From Caulobacter sp. NIBR1757 (GTDB lineage: Bacteria > Pseudomonadota > Alphaproteobacteria > Caulobacterales > Caulobacteraceae): DNA of 64,000 nucleotides. The position numbers were made by a program, and so were the translations under genes. A model generated the notes under the pieces. That model was not told where the DNA came from. It ran no database searches and was given only the letters and a program-made list of their open reading frames with translations. This document shows positions 8,750 to 17,250 of this stretch, in pieces. Numbering within the stretch: position 1 is the stretch's first letter; each line of letters starts with the position of its first letter. The DNA lies in contig NZ_CP115463.1 in the NCBI RefSeq assembly GCF_027912495.1, positions 3,546,501-3,610,500 on the forward strand, given 5' to 3'.

Positions 8750-8764
8750 TTAATTTCAAGTAAA
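8750..8764 (-). promoter_or_regulatory. CtrA-like box upstream of pilin copy 2
   Basis: Minus-strand TTTA-CTTGAAA-TTAA about 90 bases before the ATG. It matches the box of copy 1 in type and distance, although the seven spacer bases differ, as expected for a protein-binding site under selection. Confidence 0.55.
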
Positions 8765-8926
8765 GCTCAAAAACAAAAAGCGTCGGAAAGTCGACTTATC
8801 ATCGCTATACTTAAGGCCCGATTCACAGGCATGAATCGGCTGTTAGCCAAGCGCCTGTCCTTAAAGGCTTTCTTGACCAATTGGCGCGATCCTTAAGGTC
8901 TGATTCACGTCTCCGGACCCGAACCC

Positions 8927-9316
8927 ATGCGTCGCCTGCTTCTCGGCCTGACCGCCTCACTCCTCGCCTTCCCAGCGATGGCCCAGACTCTGTCGGTCCG
9001 CACCGATCAGGCCGTGCGGATCGCCCTCTCCGCCCCCGCAAAGGACGTCGCGGTCGGCAATCCGGAGATCGCCGACGTCATGGTCCTGGACGAGCGCAAC
9101 ATCCTGGTGCTGGGCAAGGGCTACGGGACGACCAACGTCATCGCCCTCGATCGCAGCGGCCGCCTCATCCTCGACCGGGTGGTGGTGGTCTCGGCCGCCG
9201 ACGCCGGCAAGGTCACCGTCTACAAGGGGAGCAGCGCCTCGCAGTACGCCTGCTCGCCCCGTTGCGAGGTGACCGACAGCGGCCGGGACGCCACCCCGGG
9301 CAGGCCCACCCCCTAG
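8927..9316 (+). CDS. Stand-alone secretin N-terminal-domain protein
   Basis: Secreted protein of 129 residues: signal peptide (MRRLLLGLTASLLAFPAMAQ) followed by one T2SS/T3SS pilus N-terminal domain (LSVRTDQAVRIALSAPAKDV, VGNPEIADVMVLDERNILVL, GTTNVIALD), the same module that opens CpaC, but without a BON or secretin barrel domain. Two Cys near the C-terminus (ACSPRC) could form a disulfide. It begins a plus-strand group with two TadE-type genes and is opposite the pilins. A periplasmic partner of the secretin is likely but inferred. A cluster of three GANTC sites precedes it. Confidence 0.85.
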   Translation: MRRLLLGLTASLLAFPAMAQTLSVRTDQAVRIALSAPAKDVAVGNPEIADVMVLDERNILVLGKGYGTTNVIALDRSGRLILDRVVVVSAADAGKVTVYKGSSASQYACSPRCEVTDSGRDATPGRPTP

Positions 9317-9330
9317 AGTCTATAAAGACT

Positions 9331-9346
9331 CCTCACGCGCGTGAGG
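9331..9346. terminator. Short palindrome after the secretin-N gene
   Basis: CCTCACGCGCGTGAGG is a perfect 16-base palindrome 15 bases after the stop, just after a smaller AGTC-TATAAA-GACT repeat. There is no T-run, so termination is uncertain; it could instead be a protein site before the TadE gene. Confidence 0.35.
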
Positions 9347-9396
9347 GCTCCTCCCCCTAAACCCTGCCTTAAGCCTGTACCGCTAGGGTCGGCTTC

Positions 9397-9972
9397 GTGA
9401 ACGCGACCAACCCCTTTCCGCGAGCCCGCGAATTCCTTGCCCGCTTTGGCTCAGCCAGGCGCGGCGCGACGGCCGTCGAGTTCGCCTTCGTCGCCCTGCC
9501 CTTCCTGACACTGCTGTTCGCGGTGCTGGAGCTGGGCATGGTGTTCCTGGTGTCGACCACCCTGCAGAACGCCGCCGACGCCGCCGGCCGCAAGATCCGC
9601 ACCGGCGAGTTGCAGAGCAGCGGCGGCAACCGCGACAGCTTCAAGAGCGCCATCTGCGCCGACATGTCCTGGCTGGGCAGCGACTGCGCCAACAACCTGA
9701 CCGTCGATGTGCGCACCTTCACCAACTTCGATTCGATGATGACCACCGACGCCTCGGGCAACCGGGTCCTGGCCGGCCCGACGGTCACCAACGGCGTCGT
9801 ACAGGAAGGCCAGTGGCTGCCGGGCAACGCCGAGGACATCGTCCTGATCCGCGCCTACTATACTTGGACCCTGTTCACCCCGCTGCTCAACTCCGGGCTC
9901 GCCAACATCGGCAGCAACAAGCGGCTGATCAGCACCACCGTCACTTTCCGCAACGAGCCCTGGGGGACCTGA
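9397..9972 (+). CDS. tadE: TadE-type pseudopilin
   Basis: Protein of 191 residues with the TadE N-terminus: a basic leader (ARFGSARRGATAVEFAFVALPF) that resembles a prepilin site with Glu+5, then a single membrane helix and a globular periplasmic part with two cysteines (AICADMSWLGSDCAN). TadE/TadF are pseudopilins processed by the prepilin peptidase. The start is GTG at 9397. Its TGA overlaps the ATG of the next TadE-type gene by one base (TGATG), indicating translational coupling. Confidence 0.88.
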   Translation: MNATNPFPRAREFLARFGSARRGATAVEFAFVALPFLTLLFAVLELGMVFLVSTTLQNAADAAGRKIRTGELQSSGGNRDSFKSAICADMSWLGSDCANNLTVDVRTFTNFDSMMTTDASGNRVLAGPTVTNGVVQEGQWLPGNAEDIVLIRAYYTWTLFTPLLNSGLANIGSNKRLISTTVTFRNEPWGT

Positions 9973-10502
9973 TGGGCCTGTTCCGCCGCCTGGCGCGCGA
10001 CAAGCGCGGCGTCTCCGCCGTCGAGTTCGCCCTGATCGCCCCCGCCCTGATCGCCTTCTACTTCGGCCTGGCCGAACTGACCCAGGCGATGATGGCCGAG
10101 CGCCGTGCCAGCCACGCCGCCTCCTCGATCGGCGACCTTGTCGCCCAGTCGACCCAGATCAGCACCAGCACGGTGACCGACATCTTCACCATCGCCCGGG
10201 CGGTGATCTCGCCGTTCCCGACCACGACCCTGAAGATGCGGGTGACCTCGATCGTCGCCAACGCCTCGCTCGTGCCCAAGGTCGCCTGGAGCCAGGCCGA
10301 CGGCCTGACGGCGCTTGCGGCCAACACCACCCAGACGGTTCCCGCCGGCCTGCTGACCGTCGCCGGCGACAGCGTCATCCTGTCGGAAGTGCAGTACAGC
10401 TATGACTCGCCGGTCGACTACTTCGTGCCCAACGCCGTGGTCTTCAACAAGAAGTTCTACCTGCGGCCCCGCAAGTCGGACACCGTCACCAAGGTCAACT
10501 GA
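9972..10502 (+). CDS. Second TadE/TadF-type pseudopilin
   Basis: Protein of 176 residues, N-terminus MGLFRRLARDKRGVSAVEFALIAPALIAFYFGLAEL: basic leader, G-VSAVEF processing-like site with Glu+5, and one membrane helix. The periplasmic part ends with a beta-rich SVILSEVQYSYDSPVDYF segment typical of TadG/TadE C-termini. I start it at the ATG overlapping the previous stop. The 3' end overlaps the convergent pabC stop by eight bases. It may be TadF or a short TadG-like protein; the exact tad letter cannot be settled from sequence alone. Confidence 0.85.
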   Translation: MGLFRRLARDKRGVSAVEFALIAPALIAFYFGLAELTQAMMAERRASHAASSIGDLVAQSTQISTSTVTDIFTIARAVISPFPTTTLKMRVTSIVANASLVPKVAWSQADGLTALAANTTQTVPAGLLTVAGDSVILSEVQYSYDSPVDYFVPNAVVFNKKFYLRPRKSDTVTKVN

Positions 10503-11238
10503 CCAGGGCGACCAGCGGACTGTCCTCGACCGGCCGACCATCCAGCATCGACACCGGCCGTACGCCGATCAGGCTGTTGGTCAGGAACAGGCCCGCCGCG
10601 CCGTCGAGCGCCGTGCGACCCACCCTCACCTCTTCGACCGCAATGCCCCTCGCCCGCGCCCGCGCGATCACCAGGCCCCGCATGATCCCGTCCAGCACAC
10701 CGCGGTCGAGCGCCGGGGTCTGCAACCGGCCGTCCCTCACCCAGAACAGATTGGCCGCCGCCGCGCAGGCGACCTCACCGGCGGTGTTGAGCATCAGGGC
10801 CTCGGCCCCGCCGGCCTGGCGGCGGGCCAGGACGTTGTCGAGATAGCTGAGGGTCTTCAGCCGCGAGGCCGGCGAGTGCTCGTTGCGCCGAACCCCGACC
10901 GTTACCAGTTGCACCGGGCCGGTCGGGGCCGGCGAGGGACTGGCGGTGACGAACAGGCGCGGCTGCGCCTGCGCGGGCCGGTCGAGGCCCCGGCCGCCGG
11001 AGCCGGCCGTCAGGGTCAACCGCACGGCGGCGCGGCTGAGGCTGGCGTCGTCGACCGCCTGCTCGCACAGGCGGCGCGCTGCCGCCCCGTCGGGGGCCGG
11101 CAGGCCGAGGGTCTCGCAACCGGCCGTCAGCCGGGCCAGGTGTGAATCCCAGTGTTCCAGCGCCCCGCCCCGGGCCAGCAGGGTCTCGAACAGGCCGTCG
11201 CCCAGCAGCAGGCCGCGGTCATCCTGCGGCACGGTCAT
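10495..11238 (-). CDS. pabC: Class IV aminotransferase / aminodeoxychorismate lyase
   Basis: Fold-type IV PLP enzyme of 247 residues. It should convert 4-amino-4-deoxychorismate to 4-aminobenzoate and pyruvate for folate synthesis. Visible family features: GLLLGDGLFETLLARGG near the N-terminus, catalytic lysine in SRLKTLSYLDNVLARR, and LMLNTAGEVACAAAANLFWV (the E...N pattern of the PLP site). Its ATG overlaps the pabB stop (ATGA), and that pairing is the main reason to prefer PabC over a branched-chain or D-amino-acid aminotransferase. Confidence 0.85.
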   Translation of the reverse strand: MTVPQDDRGLLLGDGLFETLLARGGALEHWDSHLARLTAGCETLGLPAPDGAAARRLCEQAVDDASLSRAAVRLTLTAGSGGRGLDRPAQAQPRLFVTASPSPAPTGPVQLVTVGVRRNEHSPASRLKTLSYLDNVLARRQAGGAEALMLNTAGEVACAAAANLFWVRDGRLQTPALDRGVLDGIMRGLVIARARARGIAVEEVRVGRTALDGAAGLFLTNSLIGVRPVSMLDGRPVEDSPLVALVS

Positions 11239-12599
11239 GCCCCAGCCTCGCTGGTCAGGGCCCTCAGGATGGCGGCGATCTTGGCCTCGGTTTCCAGCCG
11301 TTCCGCGCGGGGGTCGCTGTCGGCGACGATCCCCGCCCCGGCCCGGACTTCGAAGCTCCAGCCAAGGCCGGTGAAGCCGATGAAACCGACGGTTCGGATC
11401 AGCACGCTGGAATCGAACCCGCCATCCACACCAGCCCAGAACAGCGAGCCGCAGTAGGGGCCTCGGGCCGGCTCGAGCGCCTTGATCACCTTCATCGCCT
11501 GCACCTTCGGCGCCCCCGTCACCGAGCCGGGCGGAAACGCCGCCTGCAGGAGATCGACCGCTGTCAGGCCCGGCGCCAGCCTCGCGGTGACGGTCGAGAC
11601 CAGGTGGTGGACGTTGGTGAAGCTTTCGACCGCGAACAGGTCCGGCGTTTTGACACTTCCGGGCGGGCTGACCCGCGACAGATCGTTTCGCATCAGGTCG
11701 ACGATCATCAGGTTCTCGGCCCGATCCTTCTCGCTGGCCAGCAGTTCGTCGGCCAGGGCCTGATCCTCGGCCGGCGTGGCGCCGCGCGGACGGGTGCCCT
11801 TGATCGGGCGGGTCTCGATGGTGAAGTCGCGACGGGCGTCGAGCGTGACGAACCGCTCCGGTGAGTTGGAGACCACGGCGTAGCCTCCCATATGCAGCCA
11901 ACCGGCAAACGGCGCGGGACTGTCGGCGACCAGCCGTCGCAGCAGGTCGATCGGCTCGACGCCGGACGTCAGGCGCCCGCTCCAGATGCGGGCGATGTTG
12001 GCCTGGAAGATCTCGCCCGACCGGATGCGCCGCACGACCTGGGCGACGGAAGCCTCGTAGTCCTCCGCGGGTGTGCGGCTGTGGAAGCCGGTGGCCAGCT
12101 GACCGGCCTGGAGGGGCCGCGCCGGCTCCGCCAGCCAGGCGGCCGCCTCGTCCGCCCGGGCCCGTGCTGCCGCCGGGTCGGCGCCTCGGCCGACGGCCAG
12201 CACGCGCCGCTCCTGGTGATCGAAGGCCAGCAGCCGCGGATAACGATAGACTGCCAGGTCCGGCCAGTATTCGTTGCGATGGAGGTCAACCGGCTCGATC
12301 CAGTCGGCCAGTTCGTAGGCCGCGAGGCCCGCGACCCCACCCTGAAAGGGCGGCCCGTCCGGATCGTTGTCGAACCGCTCGCCGATAAGATCACGCAACG
12401 CATCGAACGGCTGGATGTCCGGAGGCAGTCCGGCCCGCGCACCGGTCGCCCCATCGGGCTTGCGCAGCACATAGGACCACCGCGCTCTCGGCCCCTCGCC
12501 CCCCGACAGGAAGGCGCAGGTTCCCGTCTCCGTCCCGAAGGCGGACAGGACCTCGGCCGGGTCCCGCCAGGGACGCGGCTCTATGGCGACGTGACGCAT
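11235..12599 (-). CDS. pabB: Aminodeoxychorismate synthase component I
   Basis: Chorismate-binding enzyme of 454 residues. The C-terminal half holds the anthranilate/ADC synthase core: PIKGTRPRG (the lysine in this PIKGT motif forms the covalent intermediate in PabB and is replaced in TrpE), SEKDRAENLMIVDLMRNDL, FPPGSVTGAPKVQAM and GVDGGFDSSVLIRT. It combines with a PabA glutaminase not seen here. Translationally coupled to pabC. Confidence 0.93.
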   Translation of the reverse strand: MRHVAIEPRPWRDPAEVLSAFGTETGTCAFLSGGEGPRARWSYVLRKPDGATGARAGLPPDIQPFDALRDLIGERFDNDPDGPPFQGGVAGLAAYELADWIEPVDLHRNEYWPDLAVYRYPRLLAFDHQERRVLAVGRGADPAAARARADEAAAWLAEPARPLQAGQLATGFHSRTPAEDYEASVAQVVRRIRSGEIFQANIARIWSGRLTSGVEPIDLLRRLVADSPAPFAGWLHMGGYAVVSNSPERFVTLDARRDFTIETRPIKGTRPRGATPAEDQALADELLASEKDRAENLMIVDLMRNDLSRVSPPGSVKTPDLFAVESFTNVHHLVSTVTARLAPGLTAVDLLQAAFPPGSVTGAPKVQAMKVIKALEPARGPYCGSLFWAGVDGGFDSSVLIRTVGFIGFTGLGWSFEVRAGAGIVADSDPRAERLETEAKIAAILRALTSEAGA

Positions 12600-12639
12600 G
12601 GGCGGCCAATAGCGCCGCCCCGCGCCAGGGGGAAGGGCG

Positions 12640-14139
12640 TCAGTCCGTGCGGAACTCTCCCCTGCCGCCGCCCTTGACGAACAGCAGGCCGATCAGCCCG
12701 AAGACCAGCAAGGCGATGATCGGCACGAAGCCGGCCTGCTGGGTCTTGTAGAGGCCGGTGAACAGGGCGACGAGCGCCGACCCCAGCCAGACCGTCACCG
12801 TGCCCGACAGGGCGTAGAGGCCGAAGAAGGCGGGCAGTTTGTCCGGCGGCGACAGGCGGGTCAGCATGGTGCGGCTGGTGGCGTACTGGGCCGTGACGAA
12901 GATGGCCGTGCCGAAGCCGATCATCAGGAACAGCACTTCCGGCAGGGTCCGGAACATCGGTCCGTCCCACAGCGGCGCGTGGGCGGCGGCGTCGTAGTGC
13001 CAGAAGTAGAGGATGGTGTCCGGCGTCATGCCGATCTGGGCGGTGATGCAGATGATGCAGCCGACGATCTCCACGATCAGCGCCGTGCGCGGTCCCAGGG
13101 CGTTGTCCACCCGGGCCGCCATCAGCCCGCCGATCACCGCGAAGATGCTGAGCAGGATGCCGTAGGCGTACATCTCCATCCGCCAGCCCATAACGCCCGC
13201 GGCATAGATGCCAGCATAGATCAGCAGGGCCGTCATCCCGTCGTTGAACAGCATGCGCGAGCCCAGGAAGATCGACATGTCCCGCTCGCTGCGCAGCAGC
13301 TTGATCGTCAGCCAGAGGTTCGCGGCCCCCTCCTTGACCCCCTGCCACAGCCTGACGCCCGTCGAGGGCGCGTCGGGGGTGAACAGGAATAGCGGAATCG
13401 AGCCCAGCGCCATCAGCCCCGCCGCGATGAGCGCCGAGATGCGCAAGGGTTCGGCGGTGGCCGCGTCGAGCCCGAACAGCGGCGCCTTGGGCAGGAAGGT
13501 CCAGGCCTCGGTGCCCGGCGATCCGGGCAGGGCGAAGGCGAACAGGCAGAAGGTCAGGGTGATGACCGAGAAGAAGTTGCCCGCCGCCAGGGCGAGGCCG
13601 GAGGCGTGTGCCGCATGGCGATGGCCGGCGGCGGTCATCAGCAGGCTGTTGTGGATCACCTCGCAATAAGCGAACAGGATGCCGACGATGCCGAAGATCC
13701 ACAGGGTGCCGAGGATCGGCAACCCCGCCCCGCCCGGCTTGGCGAACCACAGCATGGCGATCAGCGGAACCATCAGGGCGACGGTCAGCAGCAGTCCCGG
13801 CTTGCGGGCCCCGAACCGTTCCAGAGAGGCGCCGAGCAGGGGCGCGGTGACGGCGATGAACAGGCTGTTGAGGGTGCTGACCGTGGCGATCATCGCCTGG
13901 CCCTTGACCCCGTCGCCGACCACCAGGGCGGTGAAGTAGGAGGCGAAGATGTAGATGGTGATGAGGATCACATAGGGATCGCGGCCGCCCTGGAAGATGG
14001 CCCAGGCCCAGGCCCCGAGCGGCATGTCGCGAAAGCCGGCGCCGCCATAGCCCGCCGCATCGGCGCCCGCCGTGGCCCCGGGCTCCAGACTGCCGGGCAA
14101 GGGACCGCCTAGCGGCCCCGGCGTGGGCGTTTGAACCAT
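12640..14139 (-). CDS. MFS family transporter
   Basis: Polytopic protein of 499 residues with about 12 hydrophobic segments split by a central loop (around residue 230-250, EAWTFLPKAPLFGLDAAT). It resembles UMF1/autophagy-like or AmpG-type MFS proteins (FASYFTALVVGDGVKGQAMI early, ARVDNALGPRTALIVEI in the second half). The substrate cannot be told. The gene stands alone, with 40 bases to pabB and about 130 bases free upstream. Confidence 0.85.
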   Translation of the reverse strand: MVQTPTPGPLGGPLPGSLEPGATAGADAAGYGGAGFRDMPLGAWAWAIFQGGRDPYVILITIYIFASYFTALVVGDGVKGQAMIATVSTLNSLFIAVTAPLLGASLERFGARKPGLLLTVALMVPLIAMLWFAKPGGAGLPILGTLWIFGIVGILFAYCEVIHNSLLMTAAGHRHAAHASGLALAAGNFFSVITLTFCLFAFALPGSPGTEAWTFLPKAPLFGLDAATAEPLRISALIAAGLMALGSIPLFLFTPDAPSTGVRLWQGVKEGAANLWLTIKLLRSERDMSIFLGSRMLFNDGMTALLIYAGIYAAGVMGWRMEMYAYGILLSIFAVIGGLMAARVDNALGPRTALIVEIVGCIICITAQIGMTPDTILYFWHYDAAAHAPLWDGPMFRTLPEVLFLMIGFGTAIFVTAQYATSRTMLTRLSPPDKLPAFFGLYALSGTVTVWLGSALVALFTGLYKTQQAGFVPIIALLVFGLIGLLFVKGGGRGEFRTD

Positions 14140-14271
14140 CCGACGTCTCCCAATTCCGATAAGCAGGAAGCCGTCTCAGAGCGCGGCCTTGCCGCTACCG
14201 TGAGCCTGATTTGGGCGGCTGGGAAGAGGGATTTTAAACGTGCGTTCGGCGCCGCGAGGGAAGGCGGAACC

Positions 14272-15045
14272 CTAGAGCAGAATCCGCCGCTCGACCGCCG
14301 CCCGCCGCTCGCCGTCAACGCCCAGGACGTCGCGCAGATAGCCGTCCAGCCCGCCGTTCTCCCGCTGCATGGCGGCAAAGGCGCGTTCCAGGTATTCGGC
14401 CTCGACGCCCATGGTGGTGCGCATGGCCTCGTCGCTAGGGCGCTTGCCGGTCAGCTCCTCCACATGGGCCGCGAACAGCGGCATGCGGCGGGCGAAGCGC
14501 TCCTCGTCGTTGGTCAGCAGGTAGTCGGCGATGATGTCGTCGCGGTGCACCCCGGCGATGTGATGGGTCAGGGCGCAGAGGATGCCCGTGCGGTCCTTGC
14601 CGGCCGCGCAATGGACCAGGGTGGCGCCCTCCGTCTCGCCCAGGCGCTGGAACCAGCGGGTGTAGAGATCGATGTGGCGAACCTCGTGCGGCGCGTGGTC
14701 GTAATACTTCAGCATATAGTCCCGCATGGACTCCGAGGTGATCTCGGAATGCTTCATGAAGGTCTGCCAGGGATCGTCGCCATCCTCGGGGTGATTGTTC
14801 TCAATGACCTCGGCGGCGAAGTCCTTCCAGCGTTTGGACGGGTTGCGCTCGCGCTCGCCCGGCCGCCGCAGATCGACGATCAGGTTGACGCCGAGCGCCC
14901 GGAGCGCCTCCAACTCCTCCTCCGAGGCCTCGGCCTGGTGGGCGGAGCGGTAGAGGACGCCCTTTTTCATCTGGCGATGGCCGGCGGCATAGTCGCCGAA
15001 GTCGCGCAGGTTCTCGATGGTGGCGTAGCCAAGCTTGCGGGTCAT
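14272..15045 (-). CDS. Tyrosine/serine protein phosphatase (DSP-like)
   Basis: Protein of 257 residues of the bacterial tyrosine-phosphatase family related to Mycobacterium PtpB and plant/fungal SIW14-type enzymes. The P-loop VHCAAGKDRTG (CX5R) is complete, with a conserved early LRDFGDY and the LIVDLRRPGERERNP segment. Substrates may be phosphotyrosine, phosphoserine or phosphoinositides. It is probably cytoplasmic (no signal peptide). Confidence 0.88.
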   Translation of the reverse strand: MTRKLGYATIENLRDFGDYAAGHRQMKKGVLYRSAHQAEASEEELEALRALGVNLIVDLRRPGERERNPSKRWKDFAAEVIENNHPEDGDDPWQTFMKHSEITSESMRDYMLKYYDHAPHEVRHIDLYTRWFQRLGETEGATLVHCAAGKDRTGILCALTHHIAGVHRDDIIADYLLTNDEERFARRMPLFAAHVEELTGKRPSDEAMRTTMGVEAEYLERAFAAMQRENGGLDGYLRDVLGVDGERRAAVERRILL

Positions 15046-15088
15046 GGCCGCGCTCCTAACGGTTGGGCGTGACGAAAGCGAGACGGGA

Positions 15089-15379
15089 TCAGCCGAGACC
15101 TTCGACGATCATCACCCGGTAGTCGGCGCCCTTGAGGCGGTGCTGCAGGGCGTCCTGATAGGCCGGGCTGTCGTACCAGGCGTGGGCGGCGGCGGAATCG
15201 GGGAAGGACAGCAACACCACGCCATCGACCGGCGGCCCCTCGAGGGTCTCGACGGCGCCGTAGAAGGCCAGCGGGGTGATCTGGTGGTCGCCGCGGGCGG
15301 CGCCGGCCTTCTGGCCATAGGTCGCCATCTCCTCGGCGTCCTTGATGCTGTCACGGATGAAGATGACGTAGGCGGTCAT
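15089..15379 (-). CDS. DUF1330 family protein
   Basis: Small protein of 96 residues with the ferredoxin-like, dimeric alpha/beta-barrel pattern of DUF1330: MTAYVIFIRDSIKDAEEMATY at the start, LEGPPVDGVVLLSFPDSAAAHAWYDSPAYQDAL (the typical E-G ... FPS-x-A-AxAWYxSPxYQ pattern) and a terminal VMIVEG strand. Function unknown. Start chosen at the ATG at 15379, where the family begins. Confidence 0.88.
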   Translation of the reverse strand: MTAYVIFIRDSIKDAEEMATYGQKAGAARGDHQITPLAFYGAVETLEGPPVDGVVLLSFPDSAAAHAWYDSPAYQDALQHRLKGADYRVMIVEGLG

Positions 15380-15451
15380 GGCGTGTCCTCGCTGGTTTTG
15401 CGGCACGCTAGGCAGGCGGAGCGGCGGCGCCAAGTATGACGTGGCGGCAGG

Positions 15452-17095
15452 TCAGGAACTGGCCAGGGTCGCCACCTGGACACGAAGCACGACGAACTCG
15501 GCCGGGTGCATCGGCGCCACCATGATATCGACGTTGAGCAGGCCGGCGGCCTGGTCGGCGGGTGTGTTGTTGGCCGCGTCGCACTGGACGCTGAAAGCCG
15601 CCGCCGCCGTGGCGCCGAACAGGGCGCCCTCCTGCCAGAGGCCGGTCAGGTAGAGGCGGACACCGCGGCTTACGGTGGACCAGAGCGCCGGGCTGGTCGG
15701 TTCGAACGCCACCCACTGCAGGCCGTTGGACACAGACAGCTCGATCATCGTCAGCAGGCGCCGCACGCTGATGTAGGTCAGGTCGGGGTCGCCGGGCATC
15801 GCACTGCTCGCCATCGTCCCGGCCCCATAGGCGCAGACGCCATAGTTCGCGAACATCCGGATGGCGTTGACGCCGTCGGGGTTGAGAATGTCCTGATCGG
15901 CGTCGGTCACCGTCGCCACCACGGCGGTCGCGCCGCTTAAGGCGCCGTTGGTGATGCCGGCGGCCGCCTTCCACGGCCCGACGCTGGCGTCGGTCTGCGC
16001 ATAGAGGCCGGCCATGGCGCCAGACGGCGCGATCGCCACGATCCCGTTCGACAGCGGATTGAGGACGGTAATCCAGGGATAGTAGATCGCCCCATGCGAC
16101 GAGGTCAGCGCCGCCCCCGCCGGGACCACGCCGTCCGGGCTGGCGGCCCCGGTCTTGAAGGCGTCGGCCTCCGGCGTCGACAGGCCAAAGGGCGTATCGG
16201 CGATATAGAACAGGTCCTTGCGAGGCCGCGCGTCGCACCAGGCCAGCACCTGCTGAACCGCCGCCCGCTGCAGCCCGAGGTCGGCGATCCACACCGTCTC
16301 CGGCGCGCAAAGCAGGCTTGCGTCGGTCAACAGGTCCAGGGCGCCGAGCGCCGTCGCCAGGTACGGCGCCCCGGCCACGGGATCGCCCGCCCCGCCCGAC
16401 AGCGCTGTCGGCTGCGCCAGGTTGGCCGGCCGGGTCGCCGCCGTCGCCGCCACCCGGATGAACATCGAGGCCTGGTTGATGCGGATCTCGATGTTGCTGG
16501 GCGCCCCCGCGACGCCCTGCAGGTCGGCGGCGCTGAAGGGGCCGAAGCTCTCGATCAGGCTGTAGGTCTCGCCGCCGAAGCCCTGGGCCGGCAGGGCGTT
16601 GCTCGAGGCGTAGGCGGCGAACAGCTGGTCGGAAACGCTCAGGACCGCGCCGGTCGCCGGAGTCCTGTAGTAGACGTTGACGGCGAACGTCGGGCTGGGC
16701 GCGCCGCCAGCACCTGCGGGCGGCGCGTCGCTGATCGTCACGGCCAGGCTGTCGCCCCAGGGGCCAGGACTGGCGGCGCTGATCTGTAGCGGCCCGGCGG
16801 TCAGGCTGGCCGGGGTTTCCAGACCCGCCGCATCCGTGCCGGCCCGGACGACGTAGCAGACGCTGCCGCCGTGGGCGAAGAAGCTGAAGACCGCGAACGG
16901 CATCTGCGCCCCCCAGACCAGCCCGCCGAAGGTGGCGAGATACTGGTTCCAGCTGGTCACCAGGGTCGGGGTGTTGAAGGCCCCCGTCTCGGCCGCGCCG
17001 ATGAAGACGGTGTTGCTGGTCGGGACCGAGGTGATCGCGGAGACGGGCGTCACCAGGGGCGTGACGTAAACGCCCGGGAATTCCAGATTCGACAT
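15452..17095 (-). CDS. Contractile tail sheath protein (orphan)
   Basis: Sheath-like protein of 547 residues. The N-terminus has the family EFPGVYVTPLV strand and SNTVFIGAAETGAFNTPTLV then SWNQYLATFGG, all typical of sheath proteins of phage tails and extracellular contractile injection systems. The C-terminal third has the conserved WVAFEPTSPALWSTVSRGVR..., GALFGATAAAAFSVQCDAANN and LLNVDIMVAPMHPAEFVVLRV. The sequence looks intact. No tube, baseplate, spike or ATPase gene lies next to it: neighbours are DUF1330 and a HAD phosphatase. Either the rest of the system is elsewhere or the protein has another use. Confidence 0.88.
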   Translation of the reverse strand: MSNLEFPGVYVTPLVTPVSAITSVPTSNTVFIGAAETGAFNTPTLVTSWNQYLATFGGLVWGAQMPFAVFSFFAHGGSVCYVVRAGTDAAGLETPASLTAGPLQISAASPGPWGDSLAVTISDAPPAGAGGAPSPTFAVNVYYRTPATGAVLSVSDQLFAAYASSNALPAQGFGGETYSLIESFGPFSAADLQGVAGAPSNIEIRINQASMFIRVAATAATRPANLAQPTALSGGAGDPVAGAPYLATALGALDLLTDASLLCAPETVWIADLGLQRAAVQQVLAWCDARPRKDLFYIADTPFGLSTPEADAFKTGAASPDGVVPAGAALTSSHGAIYYPWITVLNPLSNGIVAIAPSGAMAGLYAQTDASVGPWKAAAGITNGALSGATAVVATVTDADQDILNPDGVNAIRMFANYGVCAYGAGTMASSAMPGDPDLTYISVRRLLTMIELSVSNGLQWVAFEPTSPALWSTVSRGVRLYLTGLWQEGALFGATAAAAFSVQCDAANNTPADQAAGLLNVDIMVAPMHPAEFVVLRVQVATLASS

Positions 17096-17250
17096 GTCGC
17101 CCCCGCTGATACCACCTGCGCGCGATCGCCGACGGCATTCGCGACCCTATGCCGGGGCTCCGGCCGGCGTCAAACATCCCTGTTGCGGTTGTGGCGGCGA
17201 GGCTCGTTCGGTATCCACATCGGCATGCGGAATGGCTGTTGAGGGGCGCC

